A DNA stretch of 35,516 bases from Polysphondylium violaceum. Taxonomy: Eukaryota > Evosea > Eumycetozoa > Dictyosteliales > Dictyosteliaceae. The DNA is taken from contig AJWJ01000233.1 in NCBI GenBank assembly GCA_000277445.1, positions 1 through 35,516 of the forward strand. The letters are read 5' to 3'. Position numbers and translations under genes: made by a program. The first letter of the stretch is position 1, and every line of letters begins with the position of its first letter. A model generated the notes under the pieces. It saw only the letters and a program-made list of their open reading frames with translations. It did not search any database and was not told the origin of the DNA. Positions 21,527-31,197 of the stretch are shown here, in pieces.

Positions 21527-22501
21527 GTTTTATCAACACATATATATTAAATGATAATATACCTGTAAAATACAACACTAACAAAAGTGATAAAACAAAA
21601 TAGATCAAATGAGTGATATAAGCAAGAGAGTGTAAAAAACAACAATTATGATTACTTTTTTTTAAAAATTTAAAAATAGAATTGATGGGTGTTTTTTTAT
21701 AGAAATTTTTTTATTTATTTTTATCATAAATCTCAACCACACAAATCACACTCACACATTTTCACTCACTCCCTCATTTCATTTTTGCACACACCACAAC
21801 AAATAACACACATATCACCAAAACTCATTACTATAATGACAGATGATACACAAATAATACAGAGATGATACCCACATACACATATCATATATGAATGAAT
21901 GGAATAAATGAATTATTGTTCTATATATCTATAGATATCTATCATGTTAATTATTAAAGCAAAACTTTGTTTATTGATTTGGGTTAATAATTATTTTTAC
22001 AAAAAAAAAAAAAAAGCAGGCCGTGCATTTGATAAAGATGATTATAACCATAGGAAAAAAAAAAAGATGAGGAACTTGAACTTATTTTAAGGGTATGGCT
22101 TGAGGTGTGCAACAGTATCCATCCATTCATGGCACTATATATTTAAAAATAATAGATATAGATAGAGATATAGAGATATAGAGATATAATTAAAAAAGAG
22201 TTCACAAGCTGTGATTTGATGATCATTCACATCTGTATATGAGTATTTCTAGAAATAGAATAATTACCATCATAACAGTATATCAACATCTCTCAATGGT
22301 TGCTATTAGAAATGTGTGAGATAATAATACTGAAAAATAAAAAAAAAAGATTCAAAATTTTGCAATCATCACAACTCAGACAAAAAAAAAATTTTCGAAA
22401 AAAAAAAAAAAAAAAAAAATAAAGAAAATACTCAAACACCCATATCTGGTTATTAATATTATATATAGTATATAAATAAATAATATACTAGTTAATCGAA
22501 T
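21527..22501. other. AT-rich intergenic region with simple repeats
   Basis: About 975 bases with no supported reading frame. It holds the promoter of the ABC transporter gene on the right-hand side of that gene, CA-rich segments (about 21735-21815), a GAGATATA tandem repeat at 22153-22188, and poly-A runs at 22381-22421. The left-pointing Rrp9 gene ends at its right border. I see no RNA gene in it. Confidence 0.6.
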
Positions 22502-24429
22502 TTATTCATCGTCTTGTTCTTCTTCGTCATCGTCTTCTTCATCTTGATCTTGAATCATATTTTCATCGTCATCTTGTTCATCTTGACTATTATCATTACT
22601 ATTATTATCATTACTATTATTACTTAAATTTATAAATATTAAACAATTCTTTCCTTCTTTTAATCTTTTCCAACGACCAAATTTATGTTCTTGAGAAGAG
22701 GCGACTAAAAGAAAACTTGCATCAGAGGCGAATACCATATCATTTACAAAACCTTTGATGTCCACTGAATTTATCTCTTTGAGCTTTTCACCTAAAATGC
22801 CCCACAAACGGACCTTGCCATCACAGGCACCCGAGGCTAAAATATCAGAGTTTTTGATGGTGGCGATGCTGGTGATCCAGTTGAGACAGCTGTTGTTGAT
22901 GCCTTGTTCCGATATGGATGTTGGGTCGACGGCAGCTGGATGGGCGTCGGCTTTGGTAAAGACTGCGTTCTTTTTCTGGACATTCCACATCTGTAGTGAG
23001 CCGTCTTGTGATCCCGACACAAACTTGTCTTCGGCCAACAAAGTGACGCAGTCGACACTAGACTTGGGGCCACGGAAAATGAGTTGACTCTCTTCGGGTA
23101 TTTTCCAGATTCTGCAAGTCTGATCTGTCGACACGGTGACACAACGTTCTCTGGAGAGAGCGTCGATGGCAGTGATGGGCGATTGATGGCCATAACGTGT
23201 GTCGACAAAGGCCATTTGCGAGAGATCCCATATCTTGACGGTACGATCATGCGATCCACTGTATAATGTATATGTACCTTTTCTAAATGTCAATGCGCTG
23301 ACAATGTCTTGGTGTCCCTTAAACTCTTCAATGATTTCAAATGTATCTGCATTCCAAACTTTAATACGCTTCTCTTGGCCACCAGTGACCAAATATTTAC
23401 CATCAAAACTCAATGCCATTGCCAATATCTTTCCTTCAAATGTATGTTTGGCTGCATCCATTCTCTCTTGTTTACTCAATCCTTGTCTAATCTCTCTATT
23501 CTTTTTCGATGGAATAAATCCATTTAATTTCATCACTTTAACCTTTTTAATTAAATCCCCTATTATTGATTGTTATTGTTGTTGAGTTAGTATTGGTCCA
23601 TGTACGCGTTCATTACATATAATAATGTTTACATACATTTAATAATGACATCTCTTGAAGCAGAGAAAGCATATCTTTGATCATCACTTAAAACAACACA
23701 AGTTACGGGTGAGTTGTGACCTTTGAGATAGGTGATATTATCTTTGGTAATCTTTAATTCAGAAATTGATTTTTTATATGAATGTTGATATCTTCCAGAT
23801 TGACGATCCATATCTTCTTTGATGGCATCACCAATTTCATTGGCATCTTTAAACTTTGAAAATTGTGATAAATACTCTTTGGCCAATCTAATTCTTTTCT
23901 CATCAGCAGTCTCTTCTTCTTCCAATACTGATAGTTTGAATTTTCTTTTTTTACTATTACTATTACTATCTTGATCTGAGTCATCATCATCATCTTCCTG
24001 TTGTGGTTCTTCTGAATCATCATCATCTTGTTCTATATCATTACTATTATCATTGTCATCACTATTATCAATATCTTGTTCTTGGTCTTCTTGTTCTTTT
24101 TCTTCTTCCTCTCCTTCTTCGTTGTCACTGTAATAGTCATCTTGTTGTTTTGATTGTTTACTATATTTATTATTACCGTCGCTGTTTACTCTTCCTCCTC
24201 TGCCTCTATTTGGGCCACTGCCTCCTCTGCCTCTACTCATAGCGCCTCCTCTACCTCTACTTGAGCCACTACCGCCTCGGCCCATGGCTCCTCTGCCGCC
24301 TCGGCCGCCCCTACCGCCTCCTCTTGATGAAGAGGGTTTAGAGTACACTCTTGAATCTACAGCATGTTTTGATCCTTTATTACTCTGTAACGAATGAGCT
24401 GTTCCTGGTTTAATGAAAAAACTATCCAT
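22502..24429 (-). CDS. rrp9: Rrp9 / U3-55K, U3 snoRNP WD-repeat protein
   Basis: Exons 23637-24429 and 22502-23559, 616 residues; the 77-base intron has a GTATGT donor and the join makes SASRDVIIKWDLIKKVKVMK, a normal WD-repeat end. The N-terminal third is an RGG/GRG-rich segment (SSSRGGGRGGRGGRG) and a long acidic stretch. Then comes a conserved helix pair (AKEYLSQFSKF) followed by WD40 repeats: SPVTCVVLSDDQRYAFSASR, KILAMALSFDGKYLVTGGQE, DIVSALTFRKGTYTLYSGSH, SPITAIDALSRERCVTVSTD and others. It ends with an Asn/Asp tail. Rrp9/U3-55K binds the U3 box B/C motif in the small-subunit processome. It is longer than the human protein because of the RGG and acidic parts. Confidence 0.92.
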
Positions 24430-24787
24430 ATCTAACTATTATCTATTATTCTTATTACGCGTGTGTAATGTAATTACTAGTAATATTAGACACAGTGTCA
24501 GTCGCCTTACAAACACTACGAAAAAAGAAAAAAAAAACGACCGAGCCCTCACACACTGAGGCCGCCTTGTTTTTTTTTGAATTTTTTTTTGAATTTTTTT
24601 TCGCAAAAAATAACGTTATTTTTTTAAGTGTGTGCGCATGAATTTATTTTTATTTGTTGAAATATGATCAATGAGTTAATATATTAATCTATCTTGACCA
24701 ACACTCATAGTATTATATCATTGTTATCGTACTTGTTCATATGTTGATATCATCATCTACATACACTTATACATATATACACATATA
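24430..24787. other. Bidirectional promoter of Rrp9 and SF3B4 genes
   Basis: 358 bases between divergent start codons. Contains a tandem of GAATTTTTTTT units at about 24577-24601, an AACGTTATTTT stretch and a moderately GC-rich patch CGACCGAGCCCTCACACAC. No conserved element is identified. Confidence 0.5.
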
Positions 24788-25641
24788 ATGGCATCAAATT
24801 TACCACAAGAAAGAAACCATGATGCATCACTCAAAGTGATGGACTTGGATCCAATGGTGACAGAATCATTGGTGATGGAGCTATTTGTTCAGGCTGCTCC
24901 TGTAGTTAAAGTATTTATGCCAAAGGATAAGTTATCTCAACAACACAGTGGCACTGCTTTTGTAGAGTTTCAAAGTGAAGCAGATGCAGACTATGCTCTC
25001 AGAATCATGAGATTTATTAAATTATATGGTAAACAAATTAGAATTAAAAAGGTATGTGTACATCTATCTGTGTTTATCCTTTATCGATCTATATAGATCA
25101 CGATACTAATAACCATAATGTGATACAACAGAAAAATAAAGATAAAATTGATGTTGGAGCCAATTTGTTTATTGGTAATTTGGATCAAGATGTCGATGAA
25201 AGAATATTGGATGAAACATTTATACAGTTTGGATCACTCTTGTCAACACCCAAGATTATGAGAGATCCCGAGACCGGTGTGTCGAAAGGATACGGGTTTG
25301 TCAGTTATGATAATTTTGCAGCATCTGATGCAGCCATAGAGGCACTCGACGGACAGTTTCTATGTAATAAACCTATATCTGTATCATATGCAAGAAAGAA
25401 AGATTCCACTGAAAGACATGGTAGTCAGGCCGAACGTATCATTGCTGCAAGCAGAGTGCCCGGTGCTCCGATGCCTCCTCCACAACAACCACAATACACT
25501 GTCCCTACCATTACATCATTTACTCAGCAACAATCTATGAATAACATCAATAATATGAATAACATGCCTCCACCTCCACCCCACGCAGGTATGCCAAATA
25601 TGATGATGATGAATCCTCATCAAGTGTATCGAAATCCTTAA
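24788..25641 (+). CDS. sf3b4: Splicing factor SF3B4 (SAP49)
   Basis: Exons 24788-25051 and 25132-25641, 257 residues, phase 0; the intron has GTATGT and CAACAG. RRM1 covers residues 15-88, with [20 protein letters not shown] and [23 protein letters not shown]2 covers about 98-178, with [20 protein letters not shown] and [20 protein letters not shown]. The phrase GNLDQDVDE and the ending [20 protein letters not shown] are diagnostic of SF3B4 orthologs. The tail is Pro/Gln/Met-rich and shorter than in animals. It acts in the SF3b part of the U2 snRNP, contacting pre-mRNA near the branch site. RRM1 starts VMDLDP where orthologs have VGGLD, a modest divergence. Confidence 0.95.
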
Positions 25642-25746
25642 TCAATAGTTAATAAATACACATTGTACAAATTTCACTCTCTTATCAATCAATCAATCAA
25701 TCCCAATTAATCAACAATCAACCATTGTTTAGTATATAAATAGTAT

Positions 25747-26315
25747 TTAATTTGATGCTTTATTAGAGATGATAAAGTAGGCAGTCATAGCAAATGAAAT
25801 GATTGGAATTGCATATCTGGTGGCAACCAAAACACCATTTTGTTGAGCAACTTTTTCTTCTTCAATTCTTCTAACAATATTATGAGCACCATCTAATGGT
25901 AATATGAGTAATAGATATGATTATTAGTATTTGCAATGATAGATAATGAATAAAGATTTGTACAAAACAGACAACAACAATAGCAACAACAACAAATATA
26001 CATACCACAAAATGGTTGACTCTTTGAAAAACCACATCTACAAACATAGACAGTTTCACTACCCTTTTCAACTTTTAATGGGGCAATGGTGGAACCAGTC
26101 TTTTCATTGTGGGCCTTATGGGCACCATCACAGTATGGATAGTTTTTAGATTGACCACATCTGCAAATCCATTTATCAGCCTCTTTTGGGTCAACTGGCA
26201 CTGGGCCTTTTAAGCTAAAGTTTTGTTCACTAACATCCCATTCCTTGGTTGGTTTCTCTGGAATTGGTTGTGATGAAAATGTACTAGTAATAAGATCTTT
26301 AAGTGATTCAAACAT
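25747..26315 (-). CDS. Two-CDGSH iron-sulfur protein with C-terminal membrane anchor
   Basis: Exons 26006-26315 and 25747-25892, 151 residues. The intron (GTATGT donor) falls inside the second motif, between its third Cys and the DGAH. Motif 1 is CRCGQSKNYPYCDGAH (Cys-51, 53, 62, His-66). Motif 2 is CRCGFSKSQPFC plus DGAH (Cys-92, 94, 103, His-107). Each is a full C-x-C-x8-C-x3-H ligand set for a 2Fe-2S cluster. After residue 107 a charged helix leads to a hydrophobic segment (ATRYAIPIISFAMTAYFII) and a short polar end, so the protein looks tail-anchored. CISD3/MINER2 has two CDGSH motifs but is soluble in the mitochondrial matrix. CISD1/2 are membrane-anchored but have one motif and an N-terminal anchor. 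This one combines both traits. Likely on the outer mitochondrial membrane or ER. Confidence 0.9.
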
Positions 26316-26388
26316 ATTTATAGATATACAGATAAAATTAAAATAAAATGAAGAGGCACAACTTCAAAAACAAAAGCTTGGGGACCTC

Positions 26389-26480
26389 TGAGGGGGTGCG
26401 CATTGGCAAAAAAAAATTTCAAAAAAAAATAATTTAGAAAAAAAAAAAAATCAAAGCAATAACATTTTGAGGGGGTGCGC
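26389..26480. promoter_or_regulatory. Paired GC-rich direct repeats in a bidirectional promoter
   Basis: TGAGGGGGTGCGC occurs exactly at 26389-26401 and 26468-26480, 79 bases apart, in the 209 bases between the divergent CDGSH and VPS25 start codons. The first copy runs on into ATTGGC and the second into CAAT, giving CCAAT-box-like sequences in opposite orientation. Such GC-rich blocks stand out against the surrounding poly-A DNA. Probably a shared transcription-factor site. Confidence 0.55.
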
Positions 26481-26524
26481 CAATATTAAAACCACCCAAC
26501 CTACTTTATTTATATACAATAAAA

Positions 26525-27166
26525 ATGACAAATAAGGAAGCGACAGCATTTCAGTTCCCCGTCTACTATAACAAGGAGCCCTTTTTCACAGTGCAGCCTG
26601 TGTTGGATACGAGAAAGAAGCAATTCCAAATGTGGAGAGACCTCATCCTACAGTACTGCAGTTCTTTAAAGATCTATGAATTGGATCTACTCGAATCAAT
26701 CAAATCAAACTCAATATTGTTTTTTAATCAAAAAATTAATAGTATGTTATTGTTGATATTGTTGTACTTGTAGGATACCAATAGAAAGTGTATTAATCAT
26801 CATTGTGTTGTATTAATAGGAAGATTATCAATTGAGTCGTTGAAATTGATTATTCAGGATATAGTGGATAACGGATATGCAGAATGGTTGGATAAGGATA
26901 AATCTAGAGTATTGATATTGTGGAGAAAACCAGAAGAGTGGGCATCGTTGTTGTATAAATGGGTATCTGATTGTGGATTGGCAAACTCCATTCTAACAGT
27001 TTGGGAAATACAAAATGGCGATGACTCTAAGTCACAGGAATTCTATCAACTAAACACCGCCGTGCTCATGAAATCTTTAAAGGCCTTGGAAAAGCAAAAC
27101 AAGGCTCAAATATTTTCTTCAAATGGTGATGATTCAAATTTAGGTGTAAAGTTTTTTTCTGTTTAA
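26525..27166 (+). CDS. vps25: ESCRT-II subunit VPS25
   Basis: Exons 26525-26741 and 26820-27166, 187 residues. The intron has GTATGT; the join gives KINRRLSIESLKLIIQDI. An in-frame stop inside the intron confirms that splicing is needed. N-terminal hallmarks are FQFPVYYNKEPFFTVQPVLD and TRKKQFQMWRDLI. C-terminal hallmarks are GYAEWLDKDKSRVLILWRKP, EEWASLLYKWVSDCGLANSI, TVWEIQNGDDS and a final GVKFFSV. These match the two winged-helix domains of VPS25, two copies of which bind VPS22 and VPS36 and which recruits VPS20 of ESCRT-III for multivesicular-body sorting. Length is close to the human protein (176 residues). Confidence 0.96.
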
Positions 27167-27393
27167 TAGGACGAGTAGTTTTGTTGTGAGAGTAATAGTA
27201 ATAATAATAATAACAATAATAGTAATAACAATAAGTCATAATAAACCTAGTCTTGATATTGTTTGTAAATATACACATAGAGATCAAAAGTGATGTTTGT
27301 TTCATTTATTTAGTAGGAGTGGGATCTCAATAGTTTATCTTTGAGATTTCAAGTTTTTATATACATAGAAAAGGTGACTAGACTCGGGTCTAG

Positions 27394-27633
27394 TTAATCA
27401 AAATCATAACCAATTCTTTTTTCCGATGTTTGTTTGGGTGGCTTAACAGAGTTTGCCAAAGGATATGGTGATTGATCAGTAGTTGTGTTACTACTGCTAT
27501 TTGAAGGTGTGTTGGTATTGTTATTTCTATTTTGTTGTTTTTTCTTCAATGTAGTTTGTTCATCTTTAAGTTTTTGATATTCTTCAAGATCATCGAGGGT
27601 TATTTCAATTCTAGTTGGTTTCTTTGTGATCAT
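27394..27633 (-). CDS. cdc26: Anaphase-promoting complex subunit CDC26 (APC12)
   Basis: Single exon, 79 residues. The start MITKKPTRIEITLDDLEEYQ is the conserved N-terminus by which CDC26 sits inside the TPR groove of APC6/CDC16 and stabilises it. Human CDC26 opens with the same basic-KPTR-x-E-x-x-LDD-x-EE pattern. The rest is a short charged helix and a Ser/Asn/Thr linker ending in SEKRIGYDF, which resembles the NDRIGY segment of animal CDC26. Small and easily missed by automated annotation. It is convergent with VPS25, the two stops lying 227 bases apart. Confidence 0.88.
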   Translation of the reverse strand: MITKKPTRIEITLDDLEEYQKLKDEQTTLKKKQQNRNNNTNTPSNSSSNTTTDQSPYPLANSVKPPKQTSEKRIGYDFD

Positions 27634-27741
27634 AGTGTATCTGTATAAATCTATTTAAAATGGGCTTGAACACACAATCGCGCGCAAGTTTTAAAAAAAA
27701 AGAAATGAAAGAAAAAAAAAACAGTCAAAACTGATTTTTGG

Positions 27742-27748
27742 CCCATAA
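27742..27748 (+). promoter_or_regulatory. DUSE-like small-RNA promoter element
   Basis: CCCATAA, the core of the Dictyostelium upstream sequence element found before snRNA, snoRNA and Class I RNA genes. It lies 70 bases before the conserved CCTTACAGCAA motif and about 50 bases before the putative RNA 5' end. Confidence 0.55.
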
Positions 27749-27794
27749 AAGGGATGAAAATAGCATACTGACTTTCTTTATTCGTGGTCACACC

Positions 27795-27833
27795 ATTTAA
27801 GAGTAAGGCATCCTTACAGCAATTCTTATAAAT
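27795..27833 (+). ncRNA. Candidate Class I RNA
   Basis: Contains the 11-base motif CCTTACAGCAA at 27812-27822, which is the hallmark of dictyostelid Class I RNAs (small abundant RNAs of about 42-65 bases). In that family a short stem joins the two ends and the motif lies beside the 3' strand of the stem. Here TAAGA (27798-27802) pairs with TCTTA (27824-27828), extendable to ATTTAAGA with TCTTATAAAT, placing the motif one base from the 3' strand as expected. The exact ends are uncertain and could be several bases further out. A competing hairpin GTAAGG-CAT-CCTTAC (27803-27817) would mask the motif, which is unusual. A DUSE core lies upstream. The family is known; this copy rests on sequence pattern only. 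Confidence 0.6.
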
Positions 27834-28082
27834 TTCTCTGTCTCCCTTACATAATGAAAAGATTTCGGTGTCTGTTTTTCTTTTTTTTTAAATCTGAAAT
27901 GGCTCTCCTCCATTGAATTCACTTTCAAATGATGTGCCTTCCATTCGAGGCAGGGTTACAAATGAGATTTAAGGTAAAAAGATATCCCCTTGTATCATTC
28001 TAATTCATTATTTTTGGAAAGAAAACATCAAAACACATTTATTGTTAGTTTTTTTTTAATCACTAAAGAGACTAAAAAAGGT

Positions 28083-29599
28083 CTATGATTGGTTAATGTT
28101 GATATTAATGTTATAAGTATCATCGGAAGCACCTTCTAAATAATCAAAAGAGACAGTGACTGGAGTATTGTCAGAGGTGACCTGAATTGTTTGGGTTTGT
28201 GGAGTTGAAACCCATTTGGATTCGGCAGTTGTAAGGAATGTGGTAGGATCTACAACAGAGTTTACGACATATTGGCCATTGTCTGCAAAACGAGGGCAAT
28301 TAAAGGCATAGGTAAAACCTTGAGTAGTGTCGTTGTTACGAATTGATTGAATGGCAAACTATATAATGGTTAATTGGTTAGTATCAATTCTATTGTATTA
28401 GATCTGTTCAAAAAAAAGTGTATTTGGTCATAACTTACACTAGCTCCCTCAGCAAAGGTTTGGTCGTTCTCATAGATAATGACTGCATAATAGCAAACAG
28501 AATCGAGTGGAGTGACTGGACTAAAGCCTGGTGGATAAACAACACCACCAGCAGAGACCATTTTGTCCAAGGTGATGCCAAGTTGGGTTTGATTGGAATC
28601 TTGTCCTGGATTAACAGCATTTGAAAAACCTTGGCTAGTTAATTGCCAATTATAGTTTGTATCCCAATTAAATACTTGTACTCTAAGAGTGTAAAGACCT
28701 ATAGAGAAATTGTTAATTATATTTCAATATGTTAAAATTCATAATACATACGGTTTAACCAATTCCATAAATAAGCAATACCAATAAAGACGATGGCAAA
28801 ACAAAGACATCCAGCGACTGCGCCAATTAAAAATTCTGGAACGGCAAAACTAAAGCTTTCAAAACCTAATTCAGCGGCGGCTTGAGTAAGACGAATAGCA
28901 AATTGGGAAACAAGGAAACCAAGGCCATCGGCGATAAATGAAGACATGCATTTAGCTAAAATCAATGCAACAACAGATTCGACAACCATGGTGGTTAGAC
29001 CAAGATTGTAAGAATGAATTCCTGCAACAGATGATGTTTGAGAGTATGTTCCCTTTTTTATTCAATAAATCCAATGCATGTTAATAAATATAATAAAATA
29101 TAGAAAATATATCAAAACTTACAAATTGGACGACAGCTTGATAGGTGGTGGTAGGATCAGCAGCAAGTTGGGCTTCAGTGGATGGGGTAATTGATTGGGT
29201 GTATGTCCATACTGAACCGTATTGGCTCCAGGACATATAGTATTGTTGACCAGATTTTGGATCCTCTACCAAAGTCCAAGCAGCTTGACCTTGAGCAGTG
29301 ATGTTTCCATAAATTGGAGTGATATCAGAGTTGGCCTTTTGTTCCAATTGAGCAATTTGAGCAAAATTGTTTGTTTGGTAGTAAGATTTATTTTGAGGAG
29401 TGGTATTTAAAAGTGGTTGCTTGTAAGGAACAGCTTGGGTGGTGGTAGGAGCGGCGGAAAAAAGAGGATTTTGAGAATTAATAGCATAATGCTTTTTGAC
29501 TTGATCAGCAGCATTTCCAATGATTCTTAATTGAGCACCATTAACAGTTGGAAGGTCTTGGGGTTGATTGAATCTTGGGGCAATTTGTTGTTTTGTCAT
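28083..29599 (-). CDS. Four-exon membrane protein with a beta-rich C-terminal domain, unknown family
   Basis: Exons 29123-29599, 28752-29052, 28439-28698 and 28083-28358, 437 residues; introns of 70, 53 and 80 bases with GTAAGT/GTATGT donors. No signal peptide: it starts MTKQQIAPRFNQPQDLPTVN. Residues 1-160 are Gln/Asn/Thr-rich with aromatic patches. Residues about 175-235 form amphipathic helices (VVESVVALILAKCMSSFIAD, FLVSQFAIRLTQAAAELGFE). A strongly hydrophobic helix follows (FLIGAVAGCLCFAIVFIGIA), then YLWNWLNR. The last about 180 residues look beta-rich, with alternating polar and hydrophobic residues (YTLRVQVFNWDTNYNWQLTS, YYAVIIYENDQTF). I do not recognise the family. An alpha-helical membrane part plus a beta-sandwich is a layout seen in some pore-forming or lectin-like proteins, which is only a suggestion. 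All splice joins are in frame, so the gene looks intact. Confidence 0.8.
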
Positions 29600-29859
29600 T
29601 GTTGTAAAAGTTTGTTGTTGTAATAAAATTAAAATTTATAAATGTATTTATGTAATTGAGTAATTGAATAATTGATTTGATGAATAAATGGTTGTTTTCC
29701 TTCATCTTTTATAGTTTTTCTTTTTCCATTTTTTTAAAAATCAACTATCAATCATGTGCTTGATTTTTTTGGACATTAATGTAACATTATAGTGTATTAG
29801 ATGACACTTTAAAATGGATTGATGTGTTTTGTTGTGCCTTACCATTAAACAATGACCGA

Positions 29860-29952
29860 AATAAATCTTTAATCACTATTCAGAGAATGCTAACACAATT
29901 ATCTTGTGTGAGACTCTGCCCAATATTTTTTTACTTTTTTTTCATTTATGGG
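29860..29952 (-). ncRNA. Possible structured RNA behind a DUSE core
   Basis: On the minus strand GCCCATAA occurs at 29946-29953. Downstream on that strand are nested stems: CAGAG pairs with CTCTG, enclosing ACACAA-GATAA-TTGTGT. No Class I motif, Sm site or clear box C/D or H/ACA signal is seen, and the spacing from the DUSE core to the stem (about 33 bases) is shorter than usual. Speculative. Confidence 0.2.
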
Positions 29953-30084
29953 CGTGCGAATGCCCCGATAAAAATCTAATTTAGATGGTGAGGGTATGAT
30001 TTCAAATAATTTAGAAAAACAATCGTTCTCCAATAAGAGGCAAGACTCTTTAACACATCTAAATACGTTATAAAAATATAATAT

Positions 30085-30320
30085 ATATTAAAACAATGTA
30101 AAATAGTTATATAATGTGTCTATCTGTGAGGAGTTGAAAGTATTGGGGTTAATAGTAAACAAATATTGGTGCAAGGCAGATCTACACACATAGCACATTT
30201 ACTGTAAAGATCTTATGATAGATGACATTATTGTAACGCTATTTACTTCAATAGAAGTGAAGTTCTGATTCAATAAAGTAGTAGATCAAAGGTGTTATTA
30301 ATCCTACTATGATTCAGTGC
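30085..30320 (-). repeat. Inverted, diverged copy of the sequence at 30600-30830
   Basis: The reverse complement of this stretch aligns with 30600-30830. The best part is shared ATCTTTACAG, then AATATTTGTTTACTATTAA, CTCCTC and CAGATAGA, running on into a shared 3' flank, TATAACTATTTTA. By eye most positions of the best 120 bases agree, with small gaps. The homologous protein ending is recognisable but decayed. Confidence 0.75.
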
Positions 30321-30422
30321 AGAGAGAGTAATAAAGCTCAAAAGTTATCATTTGTATTTTTTTGTAATTTTTAGAGATTTCTATTTCTCATGATATGTCA
30401 AGTATAAATGAAGATATCAGTC

Positions 30423-30830
30423 ATGAATAACAATAATAATAATAGTAATAATAAAATGAATACTCTAATAATACCTGAAGTTGTTCAAAAACATTATCTA
30501 TTTTTTTAATGATCTTGGTCTCGAGATCACAGGCACTGACTATTTTTCCAATGAGATAATGAGATATTGTGAAAGGAGAGCAAAGTATCAGTTGCATTTC
30601 GGTCAAAAAGTACTGGTTCTAACAGGTGTCCAAAATGAAAATCAAAATGAAAATGCTATTTTACTAAATAATTTCATCTATGATCTTTACAGAAAATGTT
30701 CTCTGTGTGCAGATCTAGCTCGTACTAATATTTGTTTACTATTAAACCCAAAATTTTCACTTACTCCTCTCAGATAGATACACATTTTATAACTATTTTA
30801 TATTATTTTTTTGATACCGTGAATATTGAG
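30423..30830 (+). pseudogene. Decayed coding sequence of unknown family, plus-strand copy
   Basis: Starts with an ATG and a short Asn run, then TLIIPEVVQKHY. It continues in a different frame as NDLGLEITGTDYFSNEIMRY and ends FIYDLYRKCSLCADLARTNI, CLLLNPKFSLTPLR and a stop at 30777. The same ending is recognisable in the inverted copy to the left. Coding-like sequence shared by two copies suggests a once-functional gene or element family. I do not recognise the family, and it is broken. Confidence 0.4.
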
Positions 30831-31030
30831 ATTCCGATATCTGTGCATGGGTCTGTCTATGATTCCTATACTCACGAATAAAGCAATTCCTATAATCTAT
30901 TATCGTTACAGCCCAAATTGAAATTAACCTACACCAGTTACATTCAAATCTTCTGTGTGGCCAAAATTCAAAAGTATTATGAACATCTTGATCAAGGGCG
31001 TACCATTCATCCACTCCACCACAAAATCAC
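30793..31030 (-). pseudogene. Remnant resembling the C-terminal part of a piggyBac-type transposase
   Basis: An open frame without an ATG reads CGGVDEWYALDQDVHNTFEF, WPHRRFECNWCRLISIWAVT and IIDYRNCFIREYRNH. The order GGVD, DQ, aromatic, basic-aromatic, Trp-rich helix and Asn resembles the end of piggyBac-like DDE domains (GGVD-x-x-DQ followed by an R-W-rich helical block). The match is loose and the rest of the element is not visible. It could be another decayed gene. Confidence 0.25.
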
Positions 31031-31190
31031 CATGGTGAACAACTTTAACGAGGAGTGGTTAGAGTAGAATTAGTTGAATGTAAAAGATTTGTCTTTGGCC
31101 ACTCAATGAATGTCTCTGGGCTAACTTTGACCCATATGGATCACAAATTGTGAAAAAATAAAAATTGGAAATAATTTGTAAAGTAAAAAA

Positions 31191-31197
31191 CCCACAA
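31191..31197 (+). promoter_or_regulatory. Degenerate DUSE-like element
   Basis: CCCACAA differs by one base from the DUSE core and stands 69 bases before the second CCTTACAGCAA motif, almost the same spacing as in the first copy (70). Weak on its own. Confidence 0.25.

Larger units (their letters stand above)
27634..28082. other. Intergenic region containing a candidate small RNA gene
   Basis: Between the start of CDC26 and the end of the four-exon membrane-protein gene, both on the minus strand. The left end is the CDC26 promoter. The middle holds the DUSE-like element and the Class I RNA candidate listed separately. To the right, 27893-28000 is unusually mixed in composition (GGCTCTCCTCCATTG, CATTCGAGGCAGGGTT) but has no reading frame or RNA motif that I can name. 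Confidence 0.55.
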
